Shown: positions 50,278-59,604, numbered from the stretch's first letter. The stretch: DNA of 64,000 bases from Pacificispira sp002696645 (GCF_048892425.1 NZ_JBLZHU010000001.1:620001-684000); one strand, 5' to 3'. Made by a program: numbers and translations. The notes: generated from the letters alone by a model not told the origin.

Positions 50278-52410
50278 GTGAGCAGCACGACCAAAGACGA
50301 TAGTAAAGCAGGCAAGGCAAGCATGAGCGCCGGCCTGAAAATGGCTCTGACGGGGGGCGGCGTTGCGATTTTCATCGCCGTTGGCGTCTTTCTGATGATG
50401 CAGTTCGCGACGTCTGAACGGGATCGCGAAATGCGTCAGTGGCAAAGCCGTATGTCTATCGTCATCGACAGCCGTTATACGGACATTAATCGTTGGATTG
50501 ACCGGCAATTGGCAGATTTGCGCGGGATTGCGGATAATGCGTCTGTGCAGTTGTATCTGACCGTTTTCCATGAATCCGGCACCAGCGCCAGTGCAGATGA
50601 TGCCCCGCCAGAATTAGGATATCTGGGTAATTTGTTGGAAGTGGTTGGAGAGCGCGCGGGTTTTAAAAGCGATGTTCAGGGCCCTCAGGTGAATGCCAAT
50701 GTGCAAAAGGCGGGCGTCGCTGGCTTGGCCCTGATTGACATGGACAATTTCATCATCGTTTCCAGTTCAGGTTTCCCCCCTTTGCAAGGGCCTGTCCGGG
50801 CCTTTTTGGAACAGGCGGAACGGGGTGTGACCTCAGTTTCCGATGTATTCATTAACGAGCGCGGAAATTCTGCCATGGCCTTCCTTGTGCCGGTTTATGC
50901 GGTACAGGCCGATGAGTCAGCGGAATCCCAATTGGGGTATGTGGTTGGCGTTAAGGAAATTGCCGACGAACTGTATCCCCTGTTGGAACAGCCAGGCGCG
51001 ACCGAAGAAACCGCTGAGACCATGATCGTGCGTCAGAATGGCAACAAGATCGAATATCTGACACCGCGCGCCGATGGGACGGCCCCGCTGCAGAAAAGTC
51101 TGGCGGCTGATACGCCCAATCTGGCGTCGGCCTGGGCGGTGCGCACCGTGGGGGGCTTTGCGACCGTTACCGACTATGCCGGGAACGAGGTGCTGGCAAT
51201 CTCCCGGGCCTTCAATCAGGTACCGTGGACGTTGGTCTATAAGGTGGATACCGCAGAAGCCCTGAAGGAATCGGAAGACCGACTGCAATTGCTGATGATC
51301 GTTTTCGGGGTGATCATCATCCTGGTTCTGATCGGGATGCTGGCGCTGTGGTATTATGGAACGTCCCAGCGTGCGACGGAAGCGGCGGCCAAGTTTGAAG
51401 AACTGGCAAACCGTTTCCAGGGTCAGCGGAACTTTATGCACACCGTGACCGACAGCCAGCCCAACAGCATCGTGATTCTGGATGAAAATGGTCATTACCG
51501 CTGGTTTAACAAAACCGCGCTGCAATTGTCCCGCATGGATCGGTCTGACATGTTTGACAAGCACGTCTCCGCCATTTTGGGGCCAATTGAGGGCAAGCGT
51601 ATTCATGCCTGGGTCAAAGAGGCATTGGCGAAGAACGAGCGTCTGACCGTCACCCATGAAATGGAATTGGGGAATGATGGGCCCAAGGTCTATCGGACGG
51701 ATTTCCAGCCACTTCCCGCACGGGAAGATTTCCCGCCGGGCGTTCTGATGGTCAGCCAGGACATCACTGAAAGCGTGCTGGAACGCGAAAAGCGCGAAAC
51801 CGTTATGCGACAGTTGGTCGGTACATTGGTGTCAGTCGTGGATCGCCGCGATCCATTCTCTGCCAATCACTCGGTTCGTGTGGGTGAAGTATCGCGCGCC
51901 GTTGCGCAGGAAATGCAGGCCGAGCGGGTGATGATGGAAACCGCTGCGATCGCGGGCAGTCTGATGAATCTGGGCAAGATCACGGTACCCGAAGAACTGT
52001 TGACCAAACAGGGTAAGCTGACCGATGAAGAGGTCAGGATGATTCAGGAGTCGGTGTTGACCAGCGCTGAACTGGTGTCCAAGATCGACTTTGATGGGCC
52101 GGTTTATGATACCTTGCGCCACTTGCAGGAACACTATGACGGCACGGGCACGCCTGATGGTCTGGCGGGCAAGGATATTGTCATTACGGCGCGCATTGCA
52201 GCCGTCGCCAATGCCTTTGTCGGCATGGTCAGCGCACGGGCCTGGCGGTCGGGCATGAGTGTCGATAAGGCACTGGATATCCTGCTGGCCGATGGGAACA
52301 AGAAGTATGACCGCGCCGTTGTGGTGGCGCTGGCCAATTATCTTGATAACCGCGGCGGTCGCGAAGAATGGGCCAGCTATGGCGAGGCCCCCACGGAAAC
52401 AGGAGCTTAA
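50278..52410 (+). CDS. Membrane PAS sensor with degenerate HD-GYP domain
   Basis: This 710-aa protein has a transmembrane helix at about 18-40, a periplasmic sensor region (about 40-335, cache-like), a second helix at about 338-360, a PAS domain (about 388-498) and an HD-GYP-like domain (about 507-690). The HD domain keeps the first His (NHSVRVGEVS), but the HD pair reads MN (GSLMNLGKI), the HHE/DGxGYP motif reads QEHYDGTGTP, and a later metal Asp is Asn (VANAF). Phosphodiesterase activity is therefore unlikely. GTG 50278 has GGAAGG 4 nt upstream; the frame extends to 50227 without a ribosome site. Confidence 0.82.
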   Translation: MSSTTKDDSKAGKASMSAGLKMALTGGGVAIFIAVGVFLMMQFATSERDREMRQWQSRMSIVIDSRYTDINRWIDRQLADLRGIADNASVQLYLTVFHESGTSASADDAPPELGYLGNLLEVVGERAGFKSDVQGPQVNANVQKAGVAGLALIDMDNFIIVSSSGFPPLQGPVRAFLEQAERGVTSVSDVFINERGNSAMAFLVPVYAVQADESAESQLGYVVGVKEIADELYPLLEQPGATEETAETMIVRQNGNKIEYLTPRADGTAPLQKSLAADTPNLASAWAVRTVGGFATVTDYAGNEVLAISRAFNQVPWTLVYKVDTAEALKESEDRLQLLMIVFGVIIILVLIGMLALWYYGTSQRATEAAAKFEELANRFQGQRNFMHTVTDSQPNSIVILDENGHYRWFNKTALQLSRMDRSDMFDKHVSAILGPIEGKRIHAWVKEALAKNERLTVTHEMELGNDGPKVYRTDFQPLPAREDFPPGVLMVSQDITESVLEREKRETVMRQLVGTLVSVVDRRDPFSANHSVRVGEVSRAVAQEMQAERVMMETAAIAGSLMNLGKITVPEELLTKQGKLTDEEVRMIQESVLTSAELVSKIDFDGPVYDTLRHLQEHYDGTGTPDGLAGKDIVITARIAAVANAFVGMVSARAWRSGMSVDKALDILLADGNKKYDRAVVVALANYLDNRGGREEWASYGEAPTETGA

Positions 52411-52473
52411 GGCATTCCGGACCCGGACCATGCGTCGAAATATTATGCACCGCAGGGTGAATGCCTGATCGCG

Positions 52474-53187
52474 GTGGGTGATGTTCATGGTCATTTGGAC
52501 CTATTGAATAATCTGCTGTGCCAGATTTCTGATCGCCCTGATCGAAGGAGACAGGGCAGGACGGATCGTTTGATCTTTCTGGGGGATTATGTGGATCGCG
52601 GCCCGAATTCCGCTCAGGTCATTGATCGCCTGTGTCGTGTGCAACAGGATGATCCCACCGCAGTCTTCCTGAAAGGCAATCATGAAGAAATGATGGTGGC
52701 ATTCCTGCAAGCCGGGGATTTGACCAAGGGGTATCATTGGCTGCGTAATGGCGGTGACATGACATCAGCAAGCTATGGCGTTGAGACACCAAATGATCTT
52801 GATGACACCAATGCACTGATTGAATTCCGCAGTGTCTTGGCCACCGTGGTGCCCGACGCGCACTGGCGGTTTCTGGAAGGCTTGCAGGTTTCCTATCGGG
52901 CTGGGGATTATATCTTTGTGCATGCAGGTTTACGGCCCGGCATTCCATTTGCGGATCAACGCGATGAGGACATGATCTGGATTCGAGACCGCTTTCTTCA
53001 CTCTGATGCTGATTTTGGGGGATGTGTCGTTCATGGTCATTCGCCCAGCCCCAAGCCGGATATTCACCCCAACCGGATCGGTTTGGATACCGGCAGCGGG
53101 AAGGGGGGATATTTGACGGCGGGACTGTTCTGGAGTACCGAGGGATCCTTCCTTCATGCCTATCCAGACAGGATTAAACACCAATGA
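52474..53187 (+). CDS. PP2A-like metallophosphatase (Ser/Thr or bis-nucleotide phosphatase)
   Basis: This 237-aa protein has all phosphoesterase signatures: GDVHGH, FLGDYVDRGP, FLKGNHEEMM, VHAGLRPG and VVHGHSPSPKP. The only in-frame ATG/GTG/TTG near the start is GTG 52474, which places the first metal motif at residue 2 and removes its preceding beta strand. The frame is open back to the TAA of the upstream gene and translates plausibly (YYAPQGECLIAVGDVHG). An ATT at 52414 has AGGAG 8 nt upstream and may be the true start. The stop overlaps hldE by ATGA. Confidence 0.85.
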   Translation: MGDVHGHLDLLNNLLCQISDRPDRRRQGRTDRLIFLGDYVDRGPNSAQVIDRLCRVQQDDPTAVFLKGNHEEMMVAFLQAGDLTKGYHWLRNGGDMTSASYGVETPNDLDDTNALIEFRSVLATVVPDAHWRFLEGLQVSYRAGDYIFVHAGLRPGIPFADQRDEDMIWIRDRFLHSDADFGGCVVHGHSPSPKPDIHPNRIGLDTGSGKGGYLTAGLFWSTEGSFLHAYPDRIKHQ

Positions 53188-54659
53188 GAGATACCGATCT
53201 TGCGGCCATTCTGGAGCAGATAAGCGCAGCGGCTGTGCTGTGTGTCGGCGATGTGATGCTGGACCGGTTCGTTGAAGGGCAAGTTGAGCGAATTTCGCCT
53301 GAAGCCCCGATCCCGGTCTTGAGTGTAACGCGCGAGCGCGCCGCTCTGGGTGGGGCTGCCAATGTGGCTCGAAATGTCTGTGCTCTGGGCACACGCTGTG
53401 TTCTTGTCGGTGTGGTAGGGGATGACAGTGCGGCGCAAGAGGTGCAGGGGCTGATTGATGGTGTCGTGGGGGCGACGGCCCATTTGATTCCTGCCAGCGA
53501 CCGCCCGACAGCAGTCAAGACGCGGTTTATGGCCGGGCGCGCGCAATTGTTGCGTGCCGACCAGGAACGACGCAGCCCCTTGGAAATCCCGACGGCGGAT
53601 GCGGTGCGCAATGCGGCCTTGTCCGCCCTGCCTTCTGTCGGTGCCCTGATTTTGTCTGATTATGGCAAAGGGGTGCTGTCTGACCGCCTGATTCAGGATT
53701 TGATTGCGGCAGCGACGGCCCAGGGATGTCCGATTATCGTGGATCCGAAGGGGCGTGATTTTTCTAAATATCGCGGCGCGGATCTGGTGACCCCCAACAG
53801 GGCGGAACTGGCATTGGCAAGTGATGCACCAACCGATAGTGATCCGGCTGTCATCGCGGCGTGTGAAAGCGTTGTTCGCATCAGTGGGGTGAAGGGCGTG
53901 TTGGCGACCCGGTCCGAACAGGGCATGACCCTGTATCGGCAGGATCCATCAGGAACGGTTTCCGTGGACCATCTGCCAGCCCGCGCACGGGAAGTGTTTG
54001 ATGTGGCGGGGGCCGGTGACACGGTGGTTGCGGCCCTGGCGGCGGGGCTTGCCGCTGGTCTGTCCCAAAAGGATGCGGCAACGCTTGCCAATCGGGCGGC
54101 GGGGATTGTTGTTGCGAAAACCGGCACCGCCGTTGCCTATCCCGGCGAAATCTTAAATGACAGCCATGAAGAAAGTTTCGCACGGGGGGAGGCCAAGGTC
54201 CTGACCCTGGCGGAGGCACAGGATCGGGTTGCCGCCTGGCGACGGGCGGGGAAATCCGTTGGCTTTACCAATGGCTGTTTCGATCTGCTGCATCCAGGCC
54301 ATATCTCCCTGATTTCTCAGGCGCGGGCGGCGTGTGACCGCCTTGTGCTGGGCTTGAACAGTGATGCCTCTGTCGCGCGCCTGAAGGGCCCCAGCCGCCC
54401 GGTTCAGGCAGAGGTCGCACGGGCCAGTGTCCTTGCAGCACTGGCCGATGTCGATATGGTCGTGATCTTTGGCGAAGACACCCCCATGACCCTGATCAAG
54501 GCGCTGGAACCGGATGTTCTGATCAAAGGGGCTGACTATACCCGGGAAACCGTGGTCGGCGCTAAGGAAGTGGAATCCTGGGGCGGTCGGATCGTTCTGG
54601 CCCAATTGGTGGAGGGGCAATCCACCACCAACACCATCGCCCGTCTGTCAGGGAAGTAA
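53184..54659 (+). CDS. hldE: Bifunctional heptose-7-phosphate kinase / heptose-1-phosphate adenylyltransferase
   Basis: This 491-aa enzyme makes ADP-heptose for lipopolysaccharide core. The N-terminal PfkB-like kinase (about 1-320) has VGDVMLDRFVEG, LGGAANVARN and DVAGAGDTVVAAL. The C-terminal cytidylyltransferase-fold domain (about 340-491) has FTNGCFDLLHPGHISLI and LKGPSRPV. Both catalytic halves look intact. It overlaps the phosphatase gene by 4 nt. Confidence 0.96.
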   Translation: MRDTDLAAILEQISAAAVLCVGDVMLDRFVEGQVERISPEAPIPVLSVTRERAALGGAANVARNVCALGTRCVLVGVVGDDSAAQEVQGLIDGVVGATAHLIPASDRPTAVKTRFMAGRAQLLRADQERRSPLEIPTADAVRNAALSALPSVGALILSDYGKGVLSDRLIQDLIAAATAQGCPIIVDPKGRDFSKYRGADLVTPNRAELALASDAPTDSDPAVIAACESVVRISGVKGVLATRSEQGMTLYRQDPSGTVSVDHLPARAREVFDVAGAGDTVVAALAAGLAAGLSQKDAATLANRAAGIVVAKTGTAVAYPGEILNDSHEESFARGEAKVLTLAEAQDRVAAWRRAGKSVGFTNGCFDLLHPGHISLISQARAACDRLVLGLNSDASVARLKGPSRPVQAEVARASVLAALADVDMVVIFGEDTPMTLIKALEPDVLIKGADYTRETVVGAKEVESWGGRIVLAQLVEGQSTTNTIARLSGK

Positions 54660-54690
54660 CCAGAGCAACCATGAATGATTTGAGTTTGCT

Positions 54691-55281
54691 CTAGCTGCCA
54701 CTGGCATCCTGCACATAAGCCGTGATGGCGGCTGCGATCGCTGAAGGATCGCTGTCGTGGGGGAACAGGGTCAGGAACCCACCATCCGGCCCCATCAGAT
54801 AGGCATTTGGCGAATGGCTGACAAGATAATCATCGGGCGCGGCCCCTTCCGGGAAAACCTTTGCCCGATGGACGCGATAGGCGATAACTGCCTGCTTCAC
54901 AGCGTCCGGGGCGCCCGACAGGCCCAGAAATCTTGGATGAAAGGCGGCGGCATAAGGGCCCGTAATGTCCGGTGTGTCGCGTTCCGGGTCCACGGTGATG
55001 AAGATCGGCTGCACCCGATCAGCATTTTCTGGTGGCATGCTGTCCAACGCCGTTGCCAGTCTGGATAAATCGCCGGGACAGATATCCGGGCAAAATGTAT
55101 AGCCGAAATAGATCAGCATGAATTGACCGCGAAAATCCGCATTCGTGACCGTGTTTCCCCTTTCGTCTGTCAGACTGAAGGGACCGCCAAACAGATTGGG
55201 GGGAAACACGGTATCTGCCCGGGCCGTTCCAATCCCGATAAAGATCAGAACTGCTATCAGAAAGGCCTTATTGCGGGACAT
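54691..55281 (-). CDS. SCO1/SenC-family copper chaperone
   Basis: This 196-aa protein has an N-terminal signal anchor (FLIAVLIFIGIGTARA) and a thioredoxin fold with the copper motif FCPDICP (CxxxC) and the distal His in YLVSHSPNAYL. SCO proteins insert copper into the CuA site of cytochrome oxidase or handle thiol redox. It is the last gene of a minus-strand trio of secreted proteins and overlaps the preceding gene by 14 nt. Confidence 0.9.
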   Translation of the reverse strand: MSRNKAFLIAVLIFIGIGTARADTVFPPNLFGGPFSLTDERGNTVTNADFRGQFMLIYFGYTFCPDICPGDLSRLATALDSMPPENADRVQPIFITVDPERDTPDITGPYAAAFHPRFLGLSGAPDAVKQAVIAYRVHRAKVFPEGAAPDDYLVSHSPNAYLMGPDGGFLTLFPHDSDPSAIAAAITAYVQDASGS

Positions 55282-55789
55282 AAGGTACGCCCGGCAGACC
55301 CAGAATACCGGTTCTTTCTAATTCGGCCTTAATCGTTGGATCTTTTTCAAACCAGCGATCCGCATCCTGACCATTGCGTTCGGCCCAGTCTTTGGTGAAC
55401 CAATTGGCGCGGCTCCATTTTCCATCAGGCAATTCCCGTTTGAACTGCAGCGCGAACATGGTGATCTGATCTTTTTTGATCAGTAGGCCGTCTGCTTCGA
55501 TCTTCTTGCCACAGAAGGGGATCAAATCCGCCGTTGCGCCTGCAAAAATATCATTATTCTTGGCTGGCAGCAGCAGGGTTCCATCATCCTGCAACAGGCC
55601 AAGTTGACGTGTGCCGTCGCCGCAATTGTCGGCGCAGTTTCCTGTCAGTTCACATAACAGGTCTACCACGGTGACTTGAATGCGGGCCTTTTCCTCACCA
55701 TTAATGCCCCACGAATCGGCGGCCTGAATGGGGGTGGAAAAGCCTGTAAGGCTGAGCATCAGGAAAGGAAGGAACCGCTTCATCATCAC
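55268..55789 (-). CDS. Secreted cysteine-containing protein, SCO1 operon
   Basis: This 173-aa protein has a signal peptide (1-23, ending IQAA). Cysteines are at 46, 52, 56 and 93 (LLCELTGNCADNCGDG and PFCGKK). The C-terminal part is Trp/Lys/Asp-rich (KWSRANWFTKDWAERNGQDADRW). No family is recognised by eye. The 14-nt overlap with SCO1 and shared export point to a common periplasmic copper or redox job (inference). Confidence 0.7.
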   Translation of the reverse strand: MMMKRFLPFLMLSLTGFSTPIQAADSWGINGEEKARIQVTVVDLLCELTGNCADNCGDGTRQLGLLQDDGTLLLPAKNNDIFAGATADLIPFCGKKIEADGLLIKKDQITMFALQFKRELPDGKWSRANWFTKDWAERNGQDADRWFEKDPTIKAELERTGILGLPGVPYVPQ

Positions 55790-55801
55790 TTATTCTCCTC
55801 C

Positions 55802-56227
55802 TCAGAACGGCTGAATGCCAAAATCTTCATGATTTACATGGACGATGCCATGATCATCGGCGACCTGATCGACAATCAGGTAATTCACACCGTCACGGGC
55901 ATATAAGTCGCCGTTCACGGTGACCTGATGGGTTTGAATCTGCACCAGCCGGGGATTGGCGACGCTGGTGTCATCTTCTTCCACCTTCAGGATCACATAA
56001 ACCTGATCATCGTCGGTGCGAATGCTGACGGGGATGCCGCCCACGGCACACCACACAGCGCATTTGTGATGGGCGGTGCCCAGCGCATACATGATTTCAG
56101 ACGTGTAGCACCAGGTATCAATCAATTCCCCTGTCAGGGTGACGCGCTGCCCTTCGGCTGCGTGGGTTGAGGATAGGGCGAAGCTGGATAGGGCGAAACA
56201 CAGTGCAAATGTCAGTTTCTTCATCAA
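55802..56227 (-). CDS. Secreted protein with Cys/His motif, SCO1 operon
   Basis: This 141-aa protein has a signal peptide (1-24, ending THAA). The mature protein begins with an OB-like beta stretch (RVTLTGELIDTWCYTSEIM). It contains a possible metal site made by C40, H53, H54, C56 and C60 (DTWC ... HHKCAVWC). It is the first gene of the trio with the cysteine protein and SCO1. The motif arrangement is suggestive of copper or haem binding, but no function is established here. Confidence 0.7.
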   Translation of the reverse strand: MMKKLTFALCFALSSFALSSTHAAEGQRVTLTGELIDTWCYTSEIMYALGTAHHKCAVWCAVGGIPVSIRTDDDQVYVILKVEEDDTSVANPRLVQIQTHQVTVNGDLYARDGVNYLIVDQVADDHGIVHVNHEDFGIQPF

Positions 56228-56391
56228 ACCTTACCTTATCTCTTGGTGTGTTGAACCGCCGTTAGAATAGGGCCGGGTTCTTGATCCGCACAAATCACAG
56301 TCGGTTTATCACAAGGTGACCGCATGGAACGGATTGACCCCAGGGCCAGATCGTCCGAAAGAGGATGACCGTTTTTTTTCGTTGAGGCCTT

Positions 56392-57684
56392 ATGACCCAA
56401 ACATCCCGACTGTCGGCGTCACAGCGCGTCATTACCCCACCGCCCTTTGCCGTTGCGGGCTTGATTTTGTCCATGGCATTGGTGGCGGTTGGGAATGGTC
56501 TGATATTCGCCTATGTGCCGACCCGGTTGGGAGGATTGGGCTATCCCCCCTCGATGGCGGGATGGATACTGACAGGTATGGCGGCAGGGGGATTCCTGGG
56601 ATGTCTGGCCGTTGGGCGCCTTGTGAAGCGGGTAGGGCATGCGCGGGCCTTCATGACATTGGCGTCGGTCATGTTGCTGACCCATCTATTGATCGGCATG
56701 ACCCTTGATCCAATCCTGTGGATCGGGGCGCGGTTTGCCTATGGATTTGCTGTGACGGGCCTGTTCATCATCGCGCAAAGCTGGATGAATGATTCCTGCC
56801 CCAATGAGTGGCGCGGCCGCGTTATGGCAATTTTCTATATGTCTTATGTGCTGTGCATCGGACTTGGTGGGTATCTGATCGCGTGGATTGACCTTGAAAC
56901 ACCGATTGGCCCGATGATCGCGGTGCTGTTTGGGACTTTGGCTATTTTGCCGGTGGGGTTGACCAATTTACCCACCCCGCCACCGCCAGAGGCCGTTAAG
57001 GTCGCACTGCGCGCGGTGTGGCGCATATCCCCTGTGGGTCTGGTTGGGTTGCTCGCTGTTGGTGGATTGACCATGATGGTGCAAGGCTTCGCCCCAATTT
57101 ATGCCCAGGAAACAGGGTATTCCCAGTCTGATATCGGGCTGCTGGTTTTCCTGATGCAGTTTGGCATGATTGCGGTGCAGATGCCGTTGGGTGCCCTGTC
57201 GGACCGAATGGATCGCCGGATCGTTCTGATCATTGCCTGTGTGATCATCGTGGTTTTTGCATTGATCTGTACGCGGCTGGAAGGAATGAACCTATGGCTG
57301 ATGATTGCCTTGTTTGGGATCTGGGCCGGGGCGACGGAGACGATTTATGCTGTCGCTACTGCCCATGCCAATGACCGGGCAGAGCCGCAATATTATGTTT
57401 CACTGTCCATGACGATGCTGTTCGCCTGGTCGGCATCGGCCTTTATCCTGCCTGGCGCGACAACAGTTCTGACCAGTTTTTTGGGCGTTACGGCCTATAT
57501 GTATGTGGCAGTGGTGATCGCCTGTAGCTATGGGCTGTTTGTCGCCTATCGCATTATGCGCAAAGAGCCGGTGCCGGAGGAGGATCAGGAAGCCTATGAA
57601 CCCCGTGCTGCCCAGGCCGCCTATGCCCCGGATTTAGCCGCCCCGGCTATCGCAGAAGAAATAGACCAGCAGGTGCCCCGGTAA
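56392..57684 (+). CDS. MFS transporter (YcaD-like)
   Basis: This 430-aa transporter has 12 hydrophobic segments. Motif A-like stretches are AGGFLGCLAVGRLVKRVGHARAF and MPLGALSDRMDRRIVLI, and SWMNDSCPNEWRGRVMAIFYM resembles the YcaD subfamily. A Pro/Glu/Ala-rich cytoplasmic tail ends the protein. The substrate is unknown. It is divergent from the SCO1 trio and convergent with gatA. Confidence 0.86.
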   Translation: MTQTSRLSASQRVITPPPFAVAGLILSMALVAVGNGLIFAYVPTRLGGLGYPPSMAGWILTGMAAGGFLGCLAVGRLVKRVGHARAFMTLASVMLLTHLLIGMTLDPILWIGARFAYGFAVTGLFIIAQSWMNDSCPNEWRGRVMAIFYMSYVLCIGLGGYLIAWIDLETPIGPMIAVLFGTLAILPVGLTNLPTPPPPEAVKVALRAVWRISPVGLVGLLAVGGLTMMVQGFAPIYAQETGYSQSDIGLLVFLMQFGMIAVQMPLGALSDRMDRRIVLIIACVIIVVFALICTRLEGMNLWLMIALFGIWAGATETIYAVATAHANDRAEPQYYVSLSMTMLFAWSASAFILPGATTVLTSFLGVTAYMYVAVVIACSYGLFVAYRIMRKEPVPEEDQEAYEPRAAQAAYAPDLAAPAIAEEIDQQVPR

Positions 57685-57710
57685 AGCATCACGCGTCCGC
57701 GTGATGCTTT
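57683..57710. terminator. Bidirectional terminator between MFS gene and gatA
   Basis: A long perfect stem (AAAGCATCACG with CGTGATGCTTT, loop of 6 nt) fills the 28-bp convergent gap. T tracts are present on the outer edge in both directions. Confidence 0.82.
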
Positions 57711-57712
57711 CG

Positions 57713-59188
57713 TTACGCGCGCAATCCTGCGACGGCGGAAAACTGTGCGGCGTCTTCCAGGGCCTGGGCCGTCTGTAGCAGGGTTTCCTCATCAAACGGT
57801 TTGCCGATCAATTGCAGGCCCAGCGGCAGGCCCTTGTGGTCCAATCCGGCAGGGACGGCAATTCCTGGCAGCCCCGCCAGATTGACCGTCACTGTAAAGA
57901 CATCGTTCAGATACATCTGGATCGGGTCATCCTGCTTGTCATCTATGCCAAAGGCGGCAGACGGTGTTGCAGGCGTCAGCATGACGTCGCATTGAGACCA
58001 GGCATTGCGGAAGTCTTCTGCAATGCGCGTACGCACCTTCTGCGCTTTCAGGTAATACGCATCGTAATACCCGGCGGACAGCACATAGGTACCAATCAGA
58101 ACCCGGCGCTGTACTTCATTGCCAAAGCCATCGCGACGGGTGTTCGCGTACATCTCATCCAGGGTCTTGCCCTCGCTGCGCAGGCCATACCGTACGCCGT
58201 CATACCGCGCCAGATTGGATGAGGCCTCCGCCGGGGCGATGATGTAATAGGCGGGCAGCGCATATTTCGTATGGGGCAGGGAGATATCCACAATTTCCGC
58301 ACCGGCCGCCCGCAGCCAATCAATGCCGCGTTGCCACAGATCATCGATTTCATCGGCCAGGCTTTTCAGGCGGTATTCCTGTGGAATGCCGATGCGCAGC
58401 CCTTTGACGCCCCGTTTCAGGGCAGCTTCGAAATCAGGGACAGCGATATTGGCGCTGGTTGAATCCTTCGCGTCATGTCCGGCCATCGCACCCAGCATAA
58501 TCGCGCCATCGCGAACCGTTCGTGTGAAGGGCCCAGCCTGATCCAGGGAACTGGCGAAGGCGACGACACCCCACCGGCTGCACCGGCCATAAGTCGGTTT
58601 CAGGCCCACAGTACCGGTTAGGGCCGCAGGCTGGCGGATCGATCCGCCGGTATCTGTACCAATGCTGGCCAGGGCGGAGCGTGCGGCAACAACCGCCGCC
58701 GACCCGCCGGACGACCCGCCGGGCACCAGGGCCTTGTCCGGATCGGTCTTATCCTGCCAGGGATTACGGACGGGCCCATAGAAACTGGTCGTGTTGGACG
58801 ACCCCATGGCAAATTCATCCAGATTGGTCTTACCCAACAGCACTGCACCTGCCGACCACAGCTTGCCGCTGACCGTCGATTCATAGGGCGGCTTGAACCC
58901 GTCTAGAATGTGAGAGGCGGCTGTCGTCAGCACCCCTTCGGTACAATACAGATCCTTCACACCCAAGGGGATGCCTTCCAATGGCCCCGCCGTGCCTGCA
59001 GCCAATCGCTTGTCGCTGTCTGCGGCCATGGCGCGGGCCTGGTCCGGTGTTTCGGTGATATAGGCATTCAGCACCCTGGTCTTATCCATGGCGGCCAGAT
59101 AGGCCTCTGTCAGTTCAACAGCGGTGAATGCTTTCTTACGCAGGCCGTCTCGGGCATCTGCCAGGCTTAAATCCAGAAGGTCGCTCAT
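57713..59188 (-). CDS. gatA: Glu-tRNA(Gln)/Asp-tRNA(Asn) amidotransferase subunit A
   Basis: This 491-aa amidase-signature enzyme releases ammonia from glutamine to amidate misacylated tRNA. The Ser-cisSer-Lys catalytic set is visible: GVKDLYC, PGGSSGGSAAVVAA and SIGTDTGGSIRQPA. It follows gatC by 12 nt. gatB is not in this window. Confidence 0.97.
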   Translation of the reverse strand: MSDLLDLSLADARDGLRKKAFTAVELTEAYLAAMDKTRVLNAYITETPDQARAMAADSDKRLAAGTAGPLEGIPLGVKDLYCTEGVLTTAASHILDGFKPPYESTVSGKLWSAGAVLLGKTNLDEFAMGSSNTTSFYGPVRNPWQDKTDPDKALVPGGSSGGSAAVVAARSALASIGTDTGGSIRQPAALTGTVGLKPTYGRCSRWGVVAFASSLDQAGPFTRTVRDGAIMLGAMAGHDAKDSTSANIAVPDFEAALKRGVKGLRIGIPQEYRLKSLADEIDDLWQRGIDWLRAAGAEIVDISLPHTKYALPAYYIIAPAEASSNLARYDGVRYGLRSEGKTLDEMYANTRRDGFGNEVQRRVLIGTYVLSAGYYDAYYLKAQKVRTRIAEDFRNAWSQCDVMLTPATPSAAFGIDDKQDDPIQMYLNDVFTVTVNLAGLPGIAVPAGLDHKGLPLGLQLIGKPFDEETLLQTAQALEDAAQFSAVAGLRA

Positions 59189-59200
59189 CGCCCCCAGCTC

Positions 59201-59488
59201 CTATTCAACAACTTTGGGGACGGAGAAGAAATCACCGACCGGGTCTGGTGCATTGGCGACAATCTTTTCCGGATAGCCACCATCTGTCACTTTATCCTCC
59301 CGCCATTGAGCGGTCATCTCAACGGCCGATGACATGGGTTGCACGCCGTCCGTATCCACTTCGGACAATTGCTCGACCCAGGCGACGATCGTATCCAGTT
59401 CTGCCGCCAGCGAGTTCTGACGGTCTTCTGGCAATGCGATGCGCGCCAGATGGGCAACGCGGGCGACGGTTTTGGTATCAATGGCCAT
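59201..59488 (-). CDS. gatC: Glu-tRNA(Gln)/Asp-tRNA(Asn) amidotransferase subunit C
   Basis: This 95-aa stabilising subunit of GatCAB has the family pattern VARVAHLARIALPEDR and LSEVDTDGVQPM, ending VGDFFSVPKVVE. The start at 59488 gives standard family length; the open frame reaches 59578 but without homology. It is divergent from ruvX, with 116 bp between. Confidence 0.95.
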   Translation of the reverse strand: MAIDTKTVARVAHLARIALPEDRQNSLAAELDTIVAWVEQLSEVDTDGVQPMSSAVEMTAQWREDKVTDGGYPEKIVANAPDPVGDFFSVPKVVE

Positions 59489-59604
59489 GTGCGGCTCTCT
59501 GCGTTGAATATCGGGATGAATTTGTGCGCGGAAACTATCACCCGCCTTCCAGCGCGGCAAGTCGTCAGGCTTGCCCAAAGGCTGATCACGCCCTATGCAC
59601 AGTC

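Noticed and set aside
54662..54692. Terminator between hldE and SCO1
   Set aside because: A 7-bp stem (AGAGCAA/TTGCTCT) is visible, but the loop is 17 nt and there is no T run. It is too weak to call.
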